Source of the DNA: Saccharofermentans sp.
GTDB lineage: Bacteria; Bacillota; Clostridia; Saccharofermentanales; Saccharofermentanaceae
NCBI GenBank assembly: GCA_016292215.1
Contig: JAEFBB010000009.1
Location: 1-64,000 of the forward strand
Direction of reading: 5' to 3'
Length of the DNA: 64,000 nucleotides
The notes beneath the pieces were generated by a model, which ran no database searches, had not been told where the DNA came from, and saw only the letters and a program-made list of their open reading frames with translations. The first letter of the stretch is position 1, and each line of letters starts with the position of its first letter. Of this stretch, positions 25,123 through 33,426 are shown piece by piece. The position numbers and the translations under genes were made by a program.

Positions 25123-26250
25123 ATGAATGATAAAGCTAATAAAAAGAGAGCAATCATTTTTTGTTTGATCGAAGCCGTTATAGTCGCGGCTGTTGTTATT
25201 GCATTTGAAATGACGCTTAACAGGGCAGCCAGAGTGCCTGCAATACTTTTGTCTCATGCTGAGCACGAAGCGGTATTTGATCACGATATAACCGGATGCG
25301 ATGGTACTGTGTATCCTGCAGGAACGGTTTTTAATGTGCGATATATTGATTCATCCGGTGGATTGACACTCTATAACGATGATTGGGTAATGGTCTCTAA
25401 AGGAGAGGTTAATATCTCAGAAGCACAAAGCAATCCGGATTTGATCGCATTTGCTGATGAGATAGCTACAGCTGAGAATTACAGGCAAAAGCAGGAAAAA
25501 GCATATGATCTGCAAGCTGTTGGGGTTGGGCTTGTTGCAGGAGTGGTAGCTTTTTGGATATTCTTTGCGATTAATTATCCGTTAAGAAATGTATTGAAAG
25601 CTGAAGTGATTGTTCTGATAGTTCATGTTGTTATCAGTTCATTTGTTGCGCCCTTCCTGATGACCTATGCTTCAAAGGCTAAAGCTCCGGTAATATATCT
25701 TTATCCGCAGGAGGATACTGAGGTCAATGTCAGATTATCATTAAATGGAGAGATAGAAACGACATATCCTCTTTACGACAAGACTATCGGTTGGAATGTA
25801 ATTGCTTCGCCTAACGGAACACTTACTGATTCATCCGGGAACGAGTATTCATTCCTGTTCTGGGAAGGCGATATAGTGATCAAGCCTGACCTTAGTAAAG
25901 GTTTTTGTGTCAAGGGCGAAGATACCGCAGAGTTCCTTGAACAATCATTAAAACAACTCGGTCTTTCAGATACCGAGCGGGATGCATTCATAATGTTCTG
26001 GCTTCCGGAACTTGAAAACAACAAATACAATGTTATTACTTTCCAAACAGAAGCCTATGAAAAAGCAGTGTCAATGAATATTACACCTGAACCAGATACC
26101 ATCATCCGGGTTAACATGCTCTGGTATCCTTCAACCACGTATGTAGATATGGAACCGCAGGATCTGACGGTGCTCAACCCTTCGGAAAGAGAAGGATTCA
26201 CCGTTGTTGAATGGGGCGGCGAGAAATACGAACGAGGTATCTTTAAATGA
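25123..26250 (+). CDS. YPxGT family membrane protein with C-terminal APVIYLYPQED domain
   Basis: The 375-residue protein has one membrane segment near residues 10-30, GCDGTVYPAGTVFNV in the outside part, two membrane segments near 133-155 and 163-183, then the C-terminal domain starting KAPVIYLYPQEDTEVNVRL. Blocks EYSFLFWEGDIVIKPDLSKG, AFIMFWLPELENNKYNVITF and FTVVEWGGEKY align with 5292-6467 almost block by block, more closely than the N-terminal halves do. It overlaps the next gene (ABC ATPase) by 4 bases, so it is translationally coupled to the transporter and may be an accessory subunit. Function otherwise unknown. Confidence 0.8.
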   Translation: MNDKANKKRAIIFCLIEAVIVAAVVIAFEMTLNRAARVPAILLSHAEHEAVFDHDITGCDGTVYPAGTVFNVRYIDSSGGLTLYNDDWVMVSKGEVNISEAQSNPDLIAFADEIATAENYRQKQEKAYDLQAVGVGLVAGVVAFWIFFAINYPLRNVLKAEVIVLIVHVVISSFVAPFLMTYASKAKAPVIYLYPQEDTEVNVRLSLNGEIETTYPLYDKTIGWNVIASPNGTLTDSSGNEYSFLFWEGDIVIKPDLSKGFCVKGEDTAEFLEQSLKQLGLSDTERDAFIMFWLPELENNKYNVITFQTEAYEKAVSMNITPEPDTIIRVNMLWYPSTTYVDMEPQDLTVLNPSEREGFTVVEWGGEKYERGIFK

Positions 26251-26972
26251 TAGAAGCCAGATCCTTAAGCATGATCTACGGTAACGGCCATCAGGCGGTA
26301 GATGATGTCTCTTTCGATATCAAAGCAGGTGAGATAGTCGGTTTTGCGGGCCCGAACGGCGCGGGAAAGACCACGGTAATCAAGATGCTCACGGGCATCC
26401 TCCAGCCTACTGAGGGCACTGCCGTAATTAACGGATACGATATCGGCAAGAATCCCATTAATGCCAAGAAGTCATTTGCATATATCGCCGATAATCCGGA
26501 TATCCTCATACAGCTCACGGGCCTTGAGTATCTGAACTTTATCGCTGATATGTATGAAGTCCCCGAAGATGTAAGGAAAGAGAAGATAAACAGCCTTGCT
26601 GAAAGATTCGGAATGAAGGATGAGCTTAATACCCAGATGCGAGAATATTCGCACGGCATGAGGCAGAAGCTCATGGTCATCTCGGCGCTGATACATAACC
26701 CGCCTGCGTGGATCCTGGATGAGCCCATGACGGGTCTTGATCCGTCTGCGGCTTTTGAACTGAAGCAAATGATGAGAGAGCACGCGAGAGCAGGCAATGC
26801 AGTATTATTCTCTACACATGTCCTGGAAGTCGCCGAGCAGCTCTGTGACAGAATACTTATCATCAACAACGGCAAGATCGTGACTGAGGGCACGCTTGAG
26901 TTCTTAAGGCTCAATAATCCCGACATGACACTTGAAGAGATATTCGTTAAGCTCACGTCCGGACGGAGATAA
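26247..26972 (+). CDS. ABC transporter ATP-binding protein
   Basis: The 241-residue ATPase has Walker A GPNGAGKTT (near residue 35), signature YSHGMRQKL, Walker B AWILDEP and STHVLEVAEQLCDR. This is the ABC-2 exporter type often annotated CcmA/NatA-like. ATGA overlap with the upstream membrane protein and a 3-base gap to the permease place all three in one operon. Confidence 0.93.
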   Translation: MIEARSLSMIYGNGHQAVDDVSFDIKAGEIVGFAGPNGAGKTTVIKMLTGILQPTEGTAVINGYDIGKNPINAKKSFAYIADNPDILIQLTGLEYLNFIADMYEVPEDVRKEKINSLAERFGMKDELNTQMREYSHGMRQKLMVISALIHNPPAWILDEPMTGLDPSAAFELKQMMREHARAGNAVLFSTHVLEVAEQLCDRILIINNGKIVTEGTLEFLRLNNPDMTLEEIFVKLTSGRR

Positions 26973-26975
26973 CAG

Positions 26976-28646
26976 ATGAATAAGACAAGGAGCTTATACA
27001 AGGCATTCAGCTCGAATCTTGAGATGCCGAAGCCGAACGGTGAGAAGAAAGAAAAGCTCTATACCCGTTTCGGAATTATCGCATTCATCGGAATTATGAT
27101 CCCGGTGTCTGTCCTTGTCGGCTATGTTACTTATGCTTTAACGAATCTTCTTTACGAGTTCAATGGTGATTCGTACGGGCTTTTATCAGAGCTTGATCTG
27201 ATCTCGGCATTTGCCATGATATTCTGCATGCCGCTGATGTTCAGCGTATTGTTCTTCTCGTCAGATCTTAGCTTCCTGACGGCTCTGCCGATCACTCCGG
27301 TATCGCTTTATACCGCAAGGTTCTGGCACACCTTCAAGGCAGAAAACGTCATGACGTCCAATGTGCTTTTTGCCATATACATCGGTTATTTTGTATCTGT
27401 CGCGGAAAACAGCAGTATCGCTGACGCGCTGAATCCCGTGGCGATAATCTCGGCGTTCGTAGGCTTCTTCGGCTCGCTCCTGATGCCGCTCATCTATTGC
27501 TCCATCATCGGGCTTCTCATGATGATGGTCTTGCGCAAGTTCAAAAGGGCAAGCATCTACTACAATTCAACGCTGATACTGTTCGTGGCATTTGTGCTTA
27601 TCTTCCTGTCATCATTCAGAAGATACGGCAGCATCAGCCTGATGAATTATCTCGATTCACTTGTCGTCGGCAATAACTCATTTACGGCCATCTGCAATGT
27701 CATGTTCCCTACGAACTATCTGACTACACTGGCCATAAAGACTCACAATGTCCTTCCTCTTATCGCTTCGTTCGCAATACTTGCTGCTTTGTATGCGGCA
27801 TCTGTTTTTATAGCGCGGCTCACTTATCAGAAAGGGCTTTTCGCGGCGGCCATCGTCAGCAACAAAAAGACTTACCGCAAGTCTGCTTTGTCATTTGGAA
27901 AGCGCAGTGTATTCTCATCGCTCCTGATCAAAGAGATAAGGGTGCTGACGAGGACTATGACATACAGGCTTAACTGTGTGCTCGCAAATCTTATCTGGCC
28001 GGCAGTGGCCGTGATCTTTGTCGCCATGGCACCGGAGCAAAGCTTCTTTAAGGTATTTACGGCCAAGCTTGCGGCCAAAGATCCGTTCAGCCACGTTCTC
28101 TTGTTCGCGATATTTATCGCCGTGGCATTTATCGCGTCAGGCCTTAACTCGATAGCGTCCACGTCCTTTACGCGTGAAGGCGTGCATATCGATATGCTCA
28201 ATTATCTTCCTGCCCCGCTCGAAAAGCAGATCAAAGCGAAGATTCTTACAGCGATCCTGTTCACGTTTATCCCGGTCGCAATATCAATAATACCCGTTGC
28301 CATTTGTCTGGGAATGACCGTGATGATTCCGCTTTATATCGTGGCATCTTTCTTATGCGTAGTGATAGCGACGATGATCGGCGTCGTTATGGATTCCGTA
28401 TCGCCTTATACAGTCTGGTCAGATGAGCTGAGCGCGCTTCGCGGCAACCTCAACTGCTTCTTTAACCTGGCCGCCGAGATGATCGCTGCGCTCGTTATCG
28501 GCGCGGTGTCTTACGGTATATATCTGTTGCTTGGTAATTCGGTGATAACCCTGTCAGCAATAACAGTTCTGCTTGTCATCGCTGCTGTGCTCAGTTATTT
28601 GGCGGGTATGCCAAAGGCCAAGAAGAATATCGAACAACTTAAATAA
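26976..28646 (+). CDS. ABC transporter permease
   Basis: The 556-residue protein has about twelve membrane segments. After a soluble N-terminus it shows FSSDLSFLTALPITPVSLYTARFWHTFK, the loop that follows the early membrane segments in large Clostridial ABC-2 permeases (compare FQPADVTMLFASPL in the exporter at 10103). It pairs with the ATPase just upstream. Substrate unknown. No clear terminator follows, but a candidate promoter for the next gene starts 15 bases after the stop. Confidence 0.88.
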   Translation: MNKTRSLYKAFSSNLEMPKPNGEKKEKLYTRFGIIAFIGIMIPVSVLVGYVTYALTNLLYEFNGDSYGLLSELDLISAFAMIFCMPLMFSVLFFSSDLSFLTALPITPVSLYTARFWHTFKAENVMTSNVLFAIYIGYFVSVAENSSIADALNPVAIISAFVGFFGSLLMPLIYCSIIGLLMMMVLRKFKRASIYYNSTLILFVAFVLIFLSSFRRYGSISLMNYLDSLVVGNNSFTAICNVMFPTNYLTTLAIKTHNVLPLIASFAILAALYAASVFIARLTYQKGLFAAAIVSNKKTYRKSALSFGKRSVFSSLLIKEIRVLTRTMTYRLNCVLANLIWPAVAVIFVAMAPEQSFFKVFTAKLAAKDPFSHVLLFAIFIAVAFIASGLNSIASTSFTREGVHIDMLNYLPAPLEKQIKAKILTAILFTFIPVAISIIPVAICLGMTVMIPLYIVASFLCVVIATMIGVVMDSVSPYTVWSDELSALRGNLNCFFNLAAEMIAALVIGAVSYGIYLLLGNSVITLSAITVLLVIAAVLSYLAGMPKAKKNIEQLK

Positions 28647-28660
28647 TCTTATATAGCGCA

Positions 28661-28689
28661 TGCAACATTTTCGCGCCCTGGTCTGTATA
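28661..28689 (+). promoter_or_regulatory. Candidate ECF-type promoter, copy 2
   Basis: TGCAAC (28661-28666) continues as ATTTT, and TGTATA (28684-28689) follows with a 17-base gap, exactly as upstream of 19067 and 51808. It lies 60 bases (start to start) upstream of ATG 28721. Confidence 0.55.
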
Positions 28690-28720
28690 GATGGTAACTA
28701 AGTCAAAAGGAGATATTTAT

Positions 28721-28972
28721 ATGAAAAAGGTTGTTTCTTTAACGCTTATCCTTATGTTCGTTATGGTATCTGCATTTGCTTTGACAGGATGCGGCAAGAA
28801 GAAGTGTGCCAAATGCGGAAAGACTGAAGATGAAGTAGAGCTGTTTCTTTTTGACACCAGTACCCATCCCGGCGGTGACGGCAAGTATTATTGCAGCGCA
28901 TGCTATAGACAAGTCTACAGCGAGACGCCGGTCCCTGGAGTAGCCGACGAGATAGCCAAAGTTATGGAGTAA
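28721..28972 (+). CDS. Zinc-ribbon lipoprotein
   Basis: The 83-residue precursor starts at ATG 28721 (AAGGAG upstream), with a lipoprotein signal ending FALTGC. The mature part is only about 60 residues: GKKKCAKCGKTEDEVELFLF, then YYCSACYRQVY. CxxCG and CxxC form a zinc-ribbon pair, normally an intracellular element, here predicted to be lipid-anchored outside. It might bind metal or be redox-sensitive. A terminator follows, so it is monocistronic under the candidate ECF promoter. Confidence 0.8.
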   Translation: MKKVVSLTLILMFVMVSAFALTGCGKKKCAKCGKTEDEVELFLFDTSTHPGGDGKYYCSACYRQVYSETPVPGVADEIAKVME

Positions 28973-29052
28973 GCCGCCTGAGTGCGGAGATGGGATAATC
29001 CCATTGACTAAGTAGGTTACTGCTGATAAAATTCCACCATAAAAAGAAAAAC

Positions 29053-29086
29053 ACCCGAATGCCAGATTGAGCCTTCGGGTTTTTTG
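29053..29086 (+). terminator. Terminator after the zinc-ribbon lipoprotein
   Basis: ACCCGAA (29053-29059) pairs with TTCGGGT (29074-29080), followed by T (29080-29086). Confidence 0.9.
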
Positions 29087-29130
29087 TTACAATATAAGGA
29101 TAAGGACCTGAATTAAGAAAGAGGTTACGT

Positions 29131-30090
29131 ATGAGCAAAGATAAAATGCATGAAGAGATCGACGAGATCGTCCAGACAATATTCGAAGACTATAACGGCG
29201 GCAAGAATATCGATGCCATCAAGCTTTTCAGCAATCCCGACAAGGATGAGGTAAGAGAGCTTGTAGAGCACTTCTTCAGGATCATATATCCGGGATATTT
29301 CCGCGATCTTACTTACAAGATCTACAATCCGAAGAACAGCTTTGCTGTTACTATCGAGGATGTTTTCTATCACCTCAAAAAGCAGATCTACAGAGCTCTC
29401 GATTATTCCCAGAGCGATGACAAGATGACTGATGATACGCGTGAGCAGGAGAGCTACCGCATTACTACGGAGTTCTTTAAGAAGATCCCGATGATCAGGG
29501 AATACATTGAGACGGACCTCCTTGCTACGCTCGACGGTGACCCTGCCGCAGCGAACTTTGATGAGGTCATCCTCGCATATCCGGGCCTTATGGCTATTAC
29601 TGTTTACCGCATTGCGCACGAGCTCTATCTGCTTAAGGTGCCGATCCTTCCCCGTCTTATGACTGAGTACGCTCATTCCGAGACCGGAATCGATATCCAC
29701 CCCGGTGCTACGATCGGCAAGTATTTCTTCATCGATCACGGCACGGGTATCGTTGTAGGTGAGACATCCATAATCGGCAATAACGTAAAGATCTATCAGG
29801 GTGTTACTATCGGTGCTCTCTCTACCAGAGGCGGCCAGAAGCTCTCGGGCAAGAAGCGTCACCCGACTATCTGCGACAACGTTACGATCTATGCAAATGC
29901 TTCTATCCTGGGCGGCAATACGGTTATCGGCGAGAACACTGTAATCGGAGGCAACTCGTTTATTACGTCTTCTGTAGAACCCAATTCCAAGGTCAGCATG
30001 AAGAATCTCGAGAAGGAGAATAAGTCTGACAAGGATCATGTTACGAGCGAGGAAGTTAAGCCCGGCGAAGAGTGGTTCTACGTCATCTGA
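29131..30090 (+). CDS. cysE: Serine O-acetyltransferase, EpsC type
   Basis: The 319-residue enzyme makes O-acetylserine from serine and acetyl-CoA, the first step of cysteine synthesis. The first 190 residues are helical and contain PGLMAITVYRIAHELY, typical of the longer EpsC subgroup. The left-handed beta-helix follows: SETGIDIHPGATIGKYFFIDHGTGIVVGETSIIG, with the catalytic His of DHGTG, then IYQGVTIGALSTRG and repeated hexapeptides to residue 290. The C-terminal tail (KPGEEWFYVI) ends in Ile, which in plant and proteobacterial enzymes docks into cysteine synthase. GAGG lies before the start. Confidence 0.93.
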   Translation: MSKDKMHEEIDEIVQTIFEDYNGGKNIDAIKLFSNPDKDEVRELVEHFFRIIYPGYFRDLTYKIYNPKNSFAVTIEDVFYHLKKQIYRALDYSQSDDKMTDDTREQESYRITTEFFKKIPMIREYIETDLLATLDGDPAAANFDEVILAYPGLMAITVYRIAHELYLLKVPILPRLMTEYAHSETGIDIHPGATIGKYFFIDHGTGIVVGETSIIGNNVKIYQGVTIGALSTRGGQKLSGKKRHPTICDNVTIYANASILGGNTVIGENTVIGGNSFITSSVEPNSKVSMKNLEKENKSDKDHVTSEEVKPGEEWFYVI

Positions 30091-30234
30091 TAACCTTTAG
30101 ACAATTGACTTATGAATATTTGAGCACAACTCACCCTTGGCCTATTAACAATTATGATTATAGAACGGGGATAAAAGCATAGTTTTAACTAAATGAAAAC
30201 AAAAAGTATGGGTTTGTTAACCTGTTGTAAAGTG

Positions 30235-30285
30235 GGCAAAAAGGCACGAAAATGACTGAAAACAAGCCGCTTTTCACGATTTAGC
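30235..30285. repeat. Possible degenerate relative of the intergenic inverted repeats
   Basis: GGCACGAAAATGACTGAAAAC and TTTTCACGATTTAGC share pieces (CACGATTTA, GGCACGAAAA) with units G, H and the CACGAAAA repeat. The rest of 30091-30287 shows nothing clear. Pairing is imperfect, so this is weak. Confidence 0.25.
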
Positions 30286-30287
30286 TG

Positions 30288-31679
30288 TTAGTTCTCCAGC
30301 TCCAGAACGTCATTCTTATCGACAATGGCTTTGCCGTACCATTTTTTCTTATACCAGTAATACATAACTATAAGACCCCGGATACATTCGTCCGTGGCAG
30401 TTCCGGCATAGATGCCTGCTACGCCCACGCCAAGCGCTACACCGACCGTGTAGCCCATTGACAGGCCTAAGCCCCAGTTGCAGATGATTCCTATTATGAG
30501 CGGGAAAATGTACGCACCGGCAGCTTTGAGACTGCAGACGAATGTCATGTTGAGGCAGCGTCCCATCTCGATGAAGATATCAACGATCATGATCATCTGG
30601 CCGAGAGCTATGATGTTCTGGTTATCTGTAAAAATGTGCAATGTTAGACTGCAAAGAAGCGCGTTTATGGAAGCCAGCGCTATCGTTATAGGCATCGAAG
30701 TCTTAAGCGTCTTGAATACTCTCTTGTAGGCTTCTTCCTGTTTGCCTGCGCCTACGAGATGTCCCGTGATGATCTGCGTGGCCATGGCTGAAGCGTTCGA
30801 GAAGATCAAAGCAAATGAGATAAGCGAGTTGCAGAAAGCTCTGGCATTGACCGCGTCATTTCCCATAGCGTTAACAAAAGAGAGAAGCGTTGTCTGATAA
30901 AGATTGTACGTGAGATTCTCACCTGCGGTAGGAAGACCGATCTTTATCATCTTACCGAGAAGCCTGCCGGGGAAGGGTTTAAGATAGCGAAGTGATACCT
31001 TACCGATCTTCTTTGCGAAGAAGAAGATAAATAGTACTACGACTGCGAGGGCTCTGGCAAAAACAGTCGAAATGGCAACGCCTGCGACACCCATATTGAG
31101 GAATGCCAGAGGTCCGAACAGGAAAAGGTAGTTGCCGCCGATATTGACAACATTGATGGCCAACGTGACCCACATACCGATCTTCGGATATCCGTTGCAT
31201 CTCAAGATCTGGAGCATAACGCTGAATACGGCAGTGATGAAGCCGCCTCCGCCTACGATGTAGATGTAGATCATCGAGTAGGGACGCATCTCGGCTGACA
31301 CATTAAGGAATCTCATGATCAACGGATTAGCTGCGCAGAAAAGACCGCTTAAGAAAACACCGACAGAAAGATTTACAATAATTGCCAGCGTATAGATCAT
31401 GTTCATCTTGTCATACAGCTTTGCACCGAGATACTGTGATACGACTACGCTCGTTGCCGTGGCTATGACGTTGAAAAGGATGTTCATCATGAACATGATG
31501 GTATTGGCGTTGCCGACAGCACCGACTGCGTTCGTGTCATAATTACTCAGCATGATCATGTCGACGTTGTTGAGCATCGTGTTAAGGAAAAGCTCAAGGA
31601 ATATAGGACCCGACAGAATAAGCAGCGGTGTCTTCTCGTCAATGACGATTGTATTTTTCTTGTTTAATGATTGCCCCAT
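30288..31679 (-). CDS. MATE family efflux transporter
   Basis: The 463-residue protein has twelve membrane segments in two homologous halves and is of the DinF/NorM-like Clostridial MATE type. Visible motifs are LNTMLNNVDMIMLSNYDTNAVGAVGNA in segment 1 and TAGENLTYNLYQTTLLSFVNAMGNDAVNA at the start of half two. MATE pumps export cationic drugs with sodium or proton exchange. The ATG is preceded by AAAGGG. It is convergent with the serine acetyltransferase gene and divergent from the RelA/SpoT-domain gene. Confidence 0.92.
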   Translation of the reverse strand: MGQSLNKKNTIVIDEKTPLLILSGPIFLELFLNTMLNNVDMIMLSNYDTNAVGAVGNANTIMFMMNILFNVIATATSVVVSQYLGAKLYDKMNMIYTLAIIVNLSVGVFLSGLFCAANPLIMRFLNVSAEMRPYSMIYIYIVGGGGFITAVFSVMLQILRCNGYPKIGMWVTLAINVVNIGGNYLFLFGPLAFLNMGVAGVAISTVFARALAVVVLFIFFFAKKIGKVSLRYLKPFPGRLLGKMIKIGLPTAGENLTYNLYQTTLLSFVNAMGNDAVNARAFCNSLISFALIFSNASAMATQIITGHLVGAGKQEEAYKRVFKTLKTSMPITIALASINALLCSLTLHIFTDNQNIIALGQMIMIVDIFIEMGRCLNMTFVCSLKAAGAYIFPLIIGIICNWGLGLSMGYTVGVALGVGVAGIYAGTATDECIRGLIVMYYWYKKKWYGKAIVDKNDVLELEN

Positions 31680-31808
31680 ATTGACCCTTTATCAGGAATT
31701 GCCTGTAATTCCGTTGACAATGATACTACAGGGCAAAATCTGAATATATTAAAATATCATAGCTTTCTTGCTAAAAAATTTAATCAATATTCAAGGAAAT
31801 ATTGTTAA

Positions 31809-31863
31809 TGCAACATTATGTCCGGTAATCGTATATAATTAAACCCGTCTGTAAAGGCGGGTC
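31809..31863 (+). promoter_or_regulatory. Promoter and leader hairpin of the RelA/SpoT-domain gene
   Basis: TGCAAC (31809-31814) with ATTAT and CGTATA (31830-31835, 15-base gap) is similar to the ECF-type signature, but TATAAT (31834-31839) also fits SigA. A hairpin ACCCGTC/GGCGGGT follows in the leader near 31843-31863. Confidence 0.4.
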
Positions 31864-31886
31864 TATTTGATAGCGGAGCGTGACAT

Positions 31887-32867
31887 ATGATATCACTTAA
31901 CAATTATTTATACAGCGGCGATACGGTAGTTAAGATCCTGCACTGCTATTCGCGTGATCTCAAGGAGAACGCAATAAGAGAGAATAACGGTGTCGATCTG
32001 GCTCACAGCAACTGCCTGATCCAGATGATAGAGCTCCTTGAACATAACGAGTTCCTGACCTTGCAGTCACAGACGATCCGTGAGTTTTATAAGTTCATGA
32101 CAGAGAAGTATCCGTATCTTGCCTTTACGTTCAAGGGCAGGATCAAGTCGCTTATCCGTCTCGAAGAAAAGATCAACGGCAATATCGTTGAGTTCATTTA
32201 TGATTATTACACCCGTACCGGAAAGTTTCCTTCGGAGGCTGACATCAAGGAACAGATAAGACGCATCAAAGACCTGATTGCTTACAGGATTGTTATATCT
32301 CTGCCGAAGTGCCATCTTGATCCCGGTCAGAACAGGGAAGAGATCGAGCTTAAGCATATTTATGAGATCGCGAATGCGCTTCCGGGCTTCCTTGAAGAGC
32401 GCGGTTTTGATCCCGTAATATCAGGCTTTGACGGCCAGAGCGAGAAGATCGATGAGCAATACAGACAGTATTACCGCGACTACATCGCTTCTCCTAAGGG
32501 ATACGATTACCGTTCTTTGCATATTGCTTTTTTCGACAACACCTCCAGAAGCAATATTGAGGTCCAGATCAGGACGAAGACGATGGATGACAATGCTGAG
32601 ATCGGACCTGCAAACCACCTCGGCTATGAGAAGAGACAGGAGAATGACAGAGCCCGCCGTGAAGCTATTCCTGAAGGCGAAAACACCTTTTTCGATAATG
32701 CATACGAGCGCGGAATGAAGCTTCAGAAGCTTGATCTTAGCAAGGTGGATGTCAATATGTTCGGAGCAGTGGATAATGCCCTGATCAATGACGGCTGCGG
32801 GCTGTACAGAGGCCGGCTCATCCTTCCTTACGAGCACCTGTCGAGATTCCAGAACGACCTTGTATAA
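31887..32867 (+). CDS. RelA/SpoT domain-containing protein (alarmone-synthetase-like)
   Basis: The 326-residue protein has a helical N-terminus (about 70 residues) and a central synthetase-like domain: FKGRIKSLIRLEEKI, DLIAYRIVISLP, SPKGYDYRSLHIAFF, and IEVQIRTKTMDDNAEIGPANHLGYEKRQ. These correspond to the (p)ppGpp synthetase motifs RxKxxxS, DLxAYRI, GYRSLH and EVQIRT..AE. Differences from RelA are GYDYRSLH (insertion of Asp-Tyr) and MDD where RelA has M-x-x-x-AE with His. There is no hydrolase, TGS or ACT domain, so it is a stand-alone type. Whether it makes alarmones is not certain from sequence. Confidence 0.8.
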   Translation: MISLNNYLYSGDTVVKILHCYSRDLKENAIRENNGVDLAHSNCLIQMIELLEHNEFLTLQSQTIREFYKFMTEKYPYLAFTFKGRIKSLIRLEEKINGNIVEFIYDYYTRTGKFPSEADIKEQIRRIKDLIAYRIVISLPKCHLDPGQNREEIELKHIYEIANALPGFLEERGFDPVISGFDGQSEKIDEQYRQYYRDYIASPKGYDYRSLHIAFFDNTSRSNIEVQIRTKTMDDNAEIGPANHLGYEKRQENDRARREAIPEGENTFFDNAYERGMKLQKLDLSKVDVNMFGAVDNALINDGCGLYRGRLILPYEHLSRFQNDLV

Positions 32868-33000
32868 CCCCGGTGGCTGATATGAACCTACAAGGGTGGT
32901 ATAATATAAGCAGCTAATCGATACTCCACACGGGATAAGCTGCCTTATAAGCGGTGATCCCGTTTAGCTTTTCCTATATCCCTCAAAGGAGAAAAAGCAT

Positions 33001-33426
33001 ATGGGTGACAGCAAACAGCAGCAGGTAGATCAGCTCTTAAGAGGCATTTATCGCATGTGCGTTAACAGGGACGACTGTAAAGGATGTCCCTTCTATATTA
33101 CGAAGTGCACATTTGAAGAACCCAAGCCGAGCACATGGTTTGATGAGGAGACTATCGAGATCAAGCCTGAGCCTGAAGCTCCCAAGCCTGTTGATTTTGA
33201 ATTTGCCAAGCATACCAAGGAAGAGCCTGTTGAAGAGTCTGTTGAAGAGCCTGCGAAGAAAGACGATTCTGATGCCACATGGTTAGTAAGTACGACTATG
33301 GGCAGCGTCTTTACCAAGTATGTTTTTATCTGTTCCAAGTGCGGCTTTAAGAAGGAATCCATTTTCTCCATAACTCCCACGTCATACTGCCCTGAATGCG
33401 CTAAGCGCAAGGCGGGTAACGCTTAA
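33001..33426 (+). CDS. Small protein with two cysteine clusters and an acidic linker
   Basis: The 141-residue protein has an N-terminal cluster CVNRDDCKGCPFYITKC, a Pro/Glu-rich linker (EIKPEPEAPKPVDF, KEEPVEESVEEPAKK), and a C-terminal zinc ribbon CSKCGFKKESIF...YCPEC. The linker suggests two separate metal-binding modules. Cytoplasmic by lack of a signal. Function unknown. A TATAAT near 32900 and a hairpin (ACGGGAT/ATCCCGT) in an approximately 90-base leader precede it. Its stop overlaps that of the convergent GDPD gene by 4 bases. Confidence 0.7.
   Translation: MGDSKQQQVDQLLRGIYRMCVNRDDCKGCPFYITKCTFEEPKPSTWFDEETIEIKPEPEAPKPVDFEFAKHTKEEPVEESVEEPAKKDDSDATWLVSTTMGSVFTKYVFICSKCGFKKESIFSITPTSYCPECAKRKAGNA

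Noticed and set aside
29125..30039. Long open frame opposite the serine acetyltransferase
   Set aside because: The + strand gene has clear hexapeptide repeats; the opposite frame is a by-product of its codon use.
32898..33000. Leader before 33001 as a T-box or riboswitch
   Set aside because: It has one hairpin (ACGGGAT/ATCCCGT), but no T-box sequence or conserved riboswitch core.
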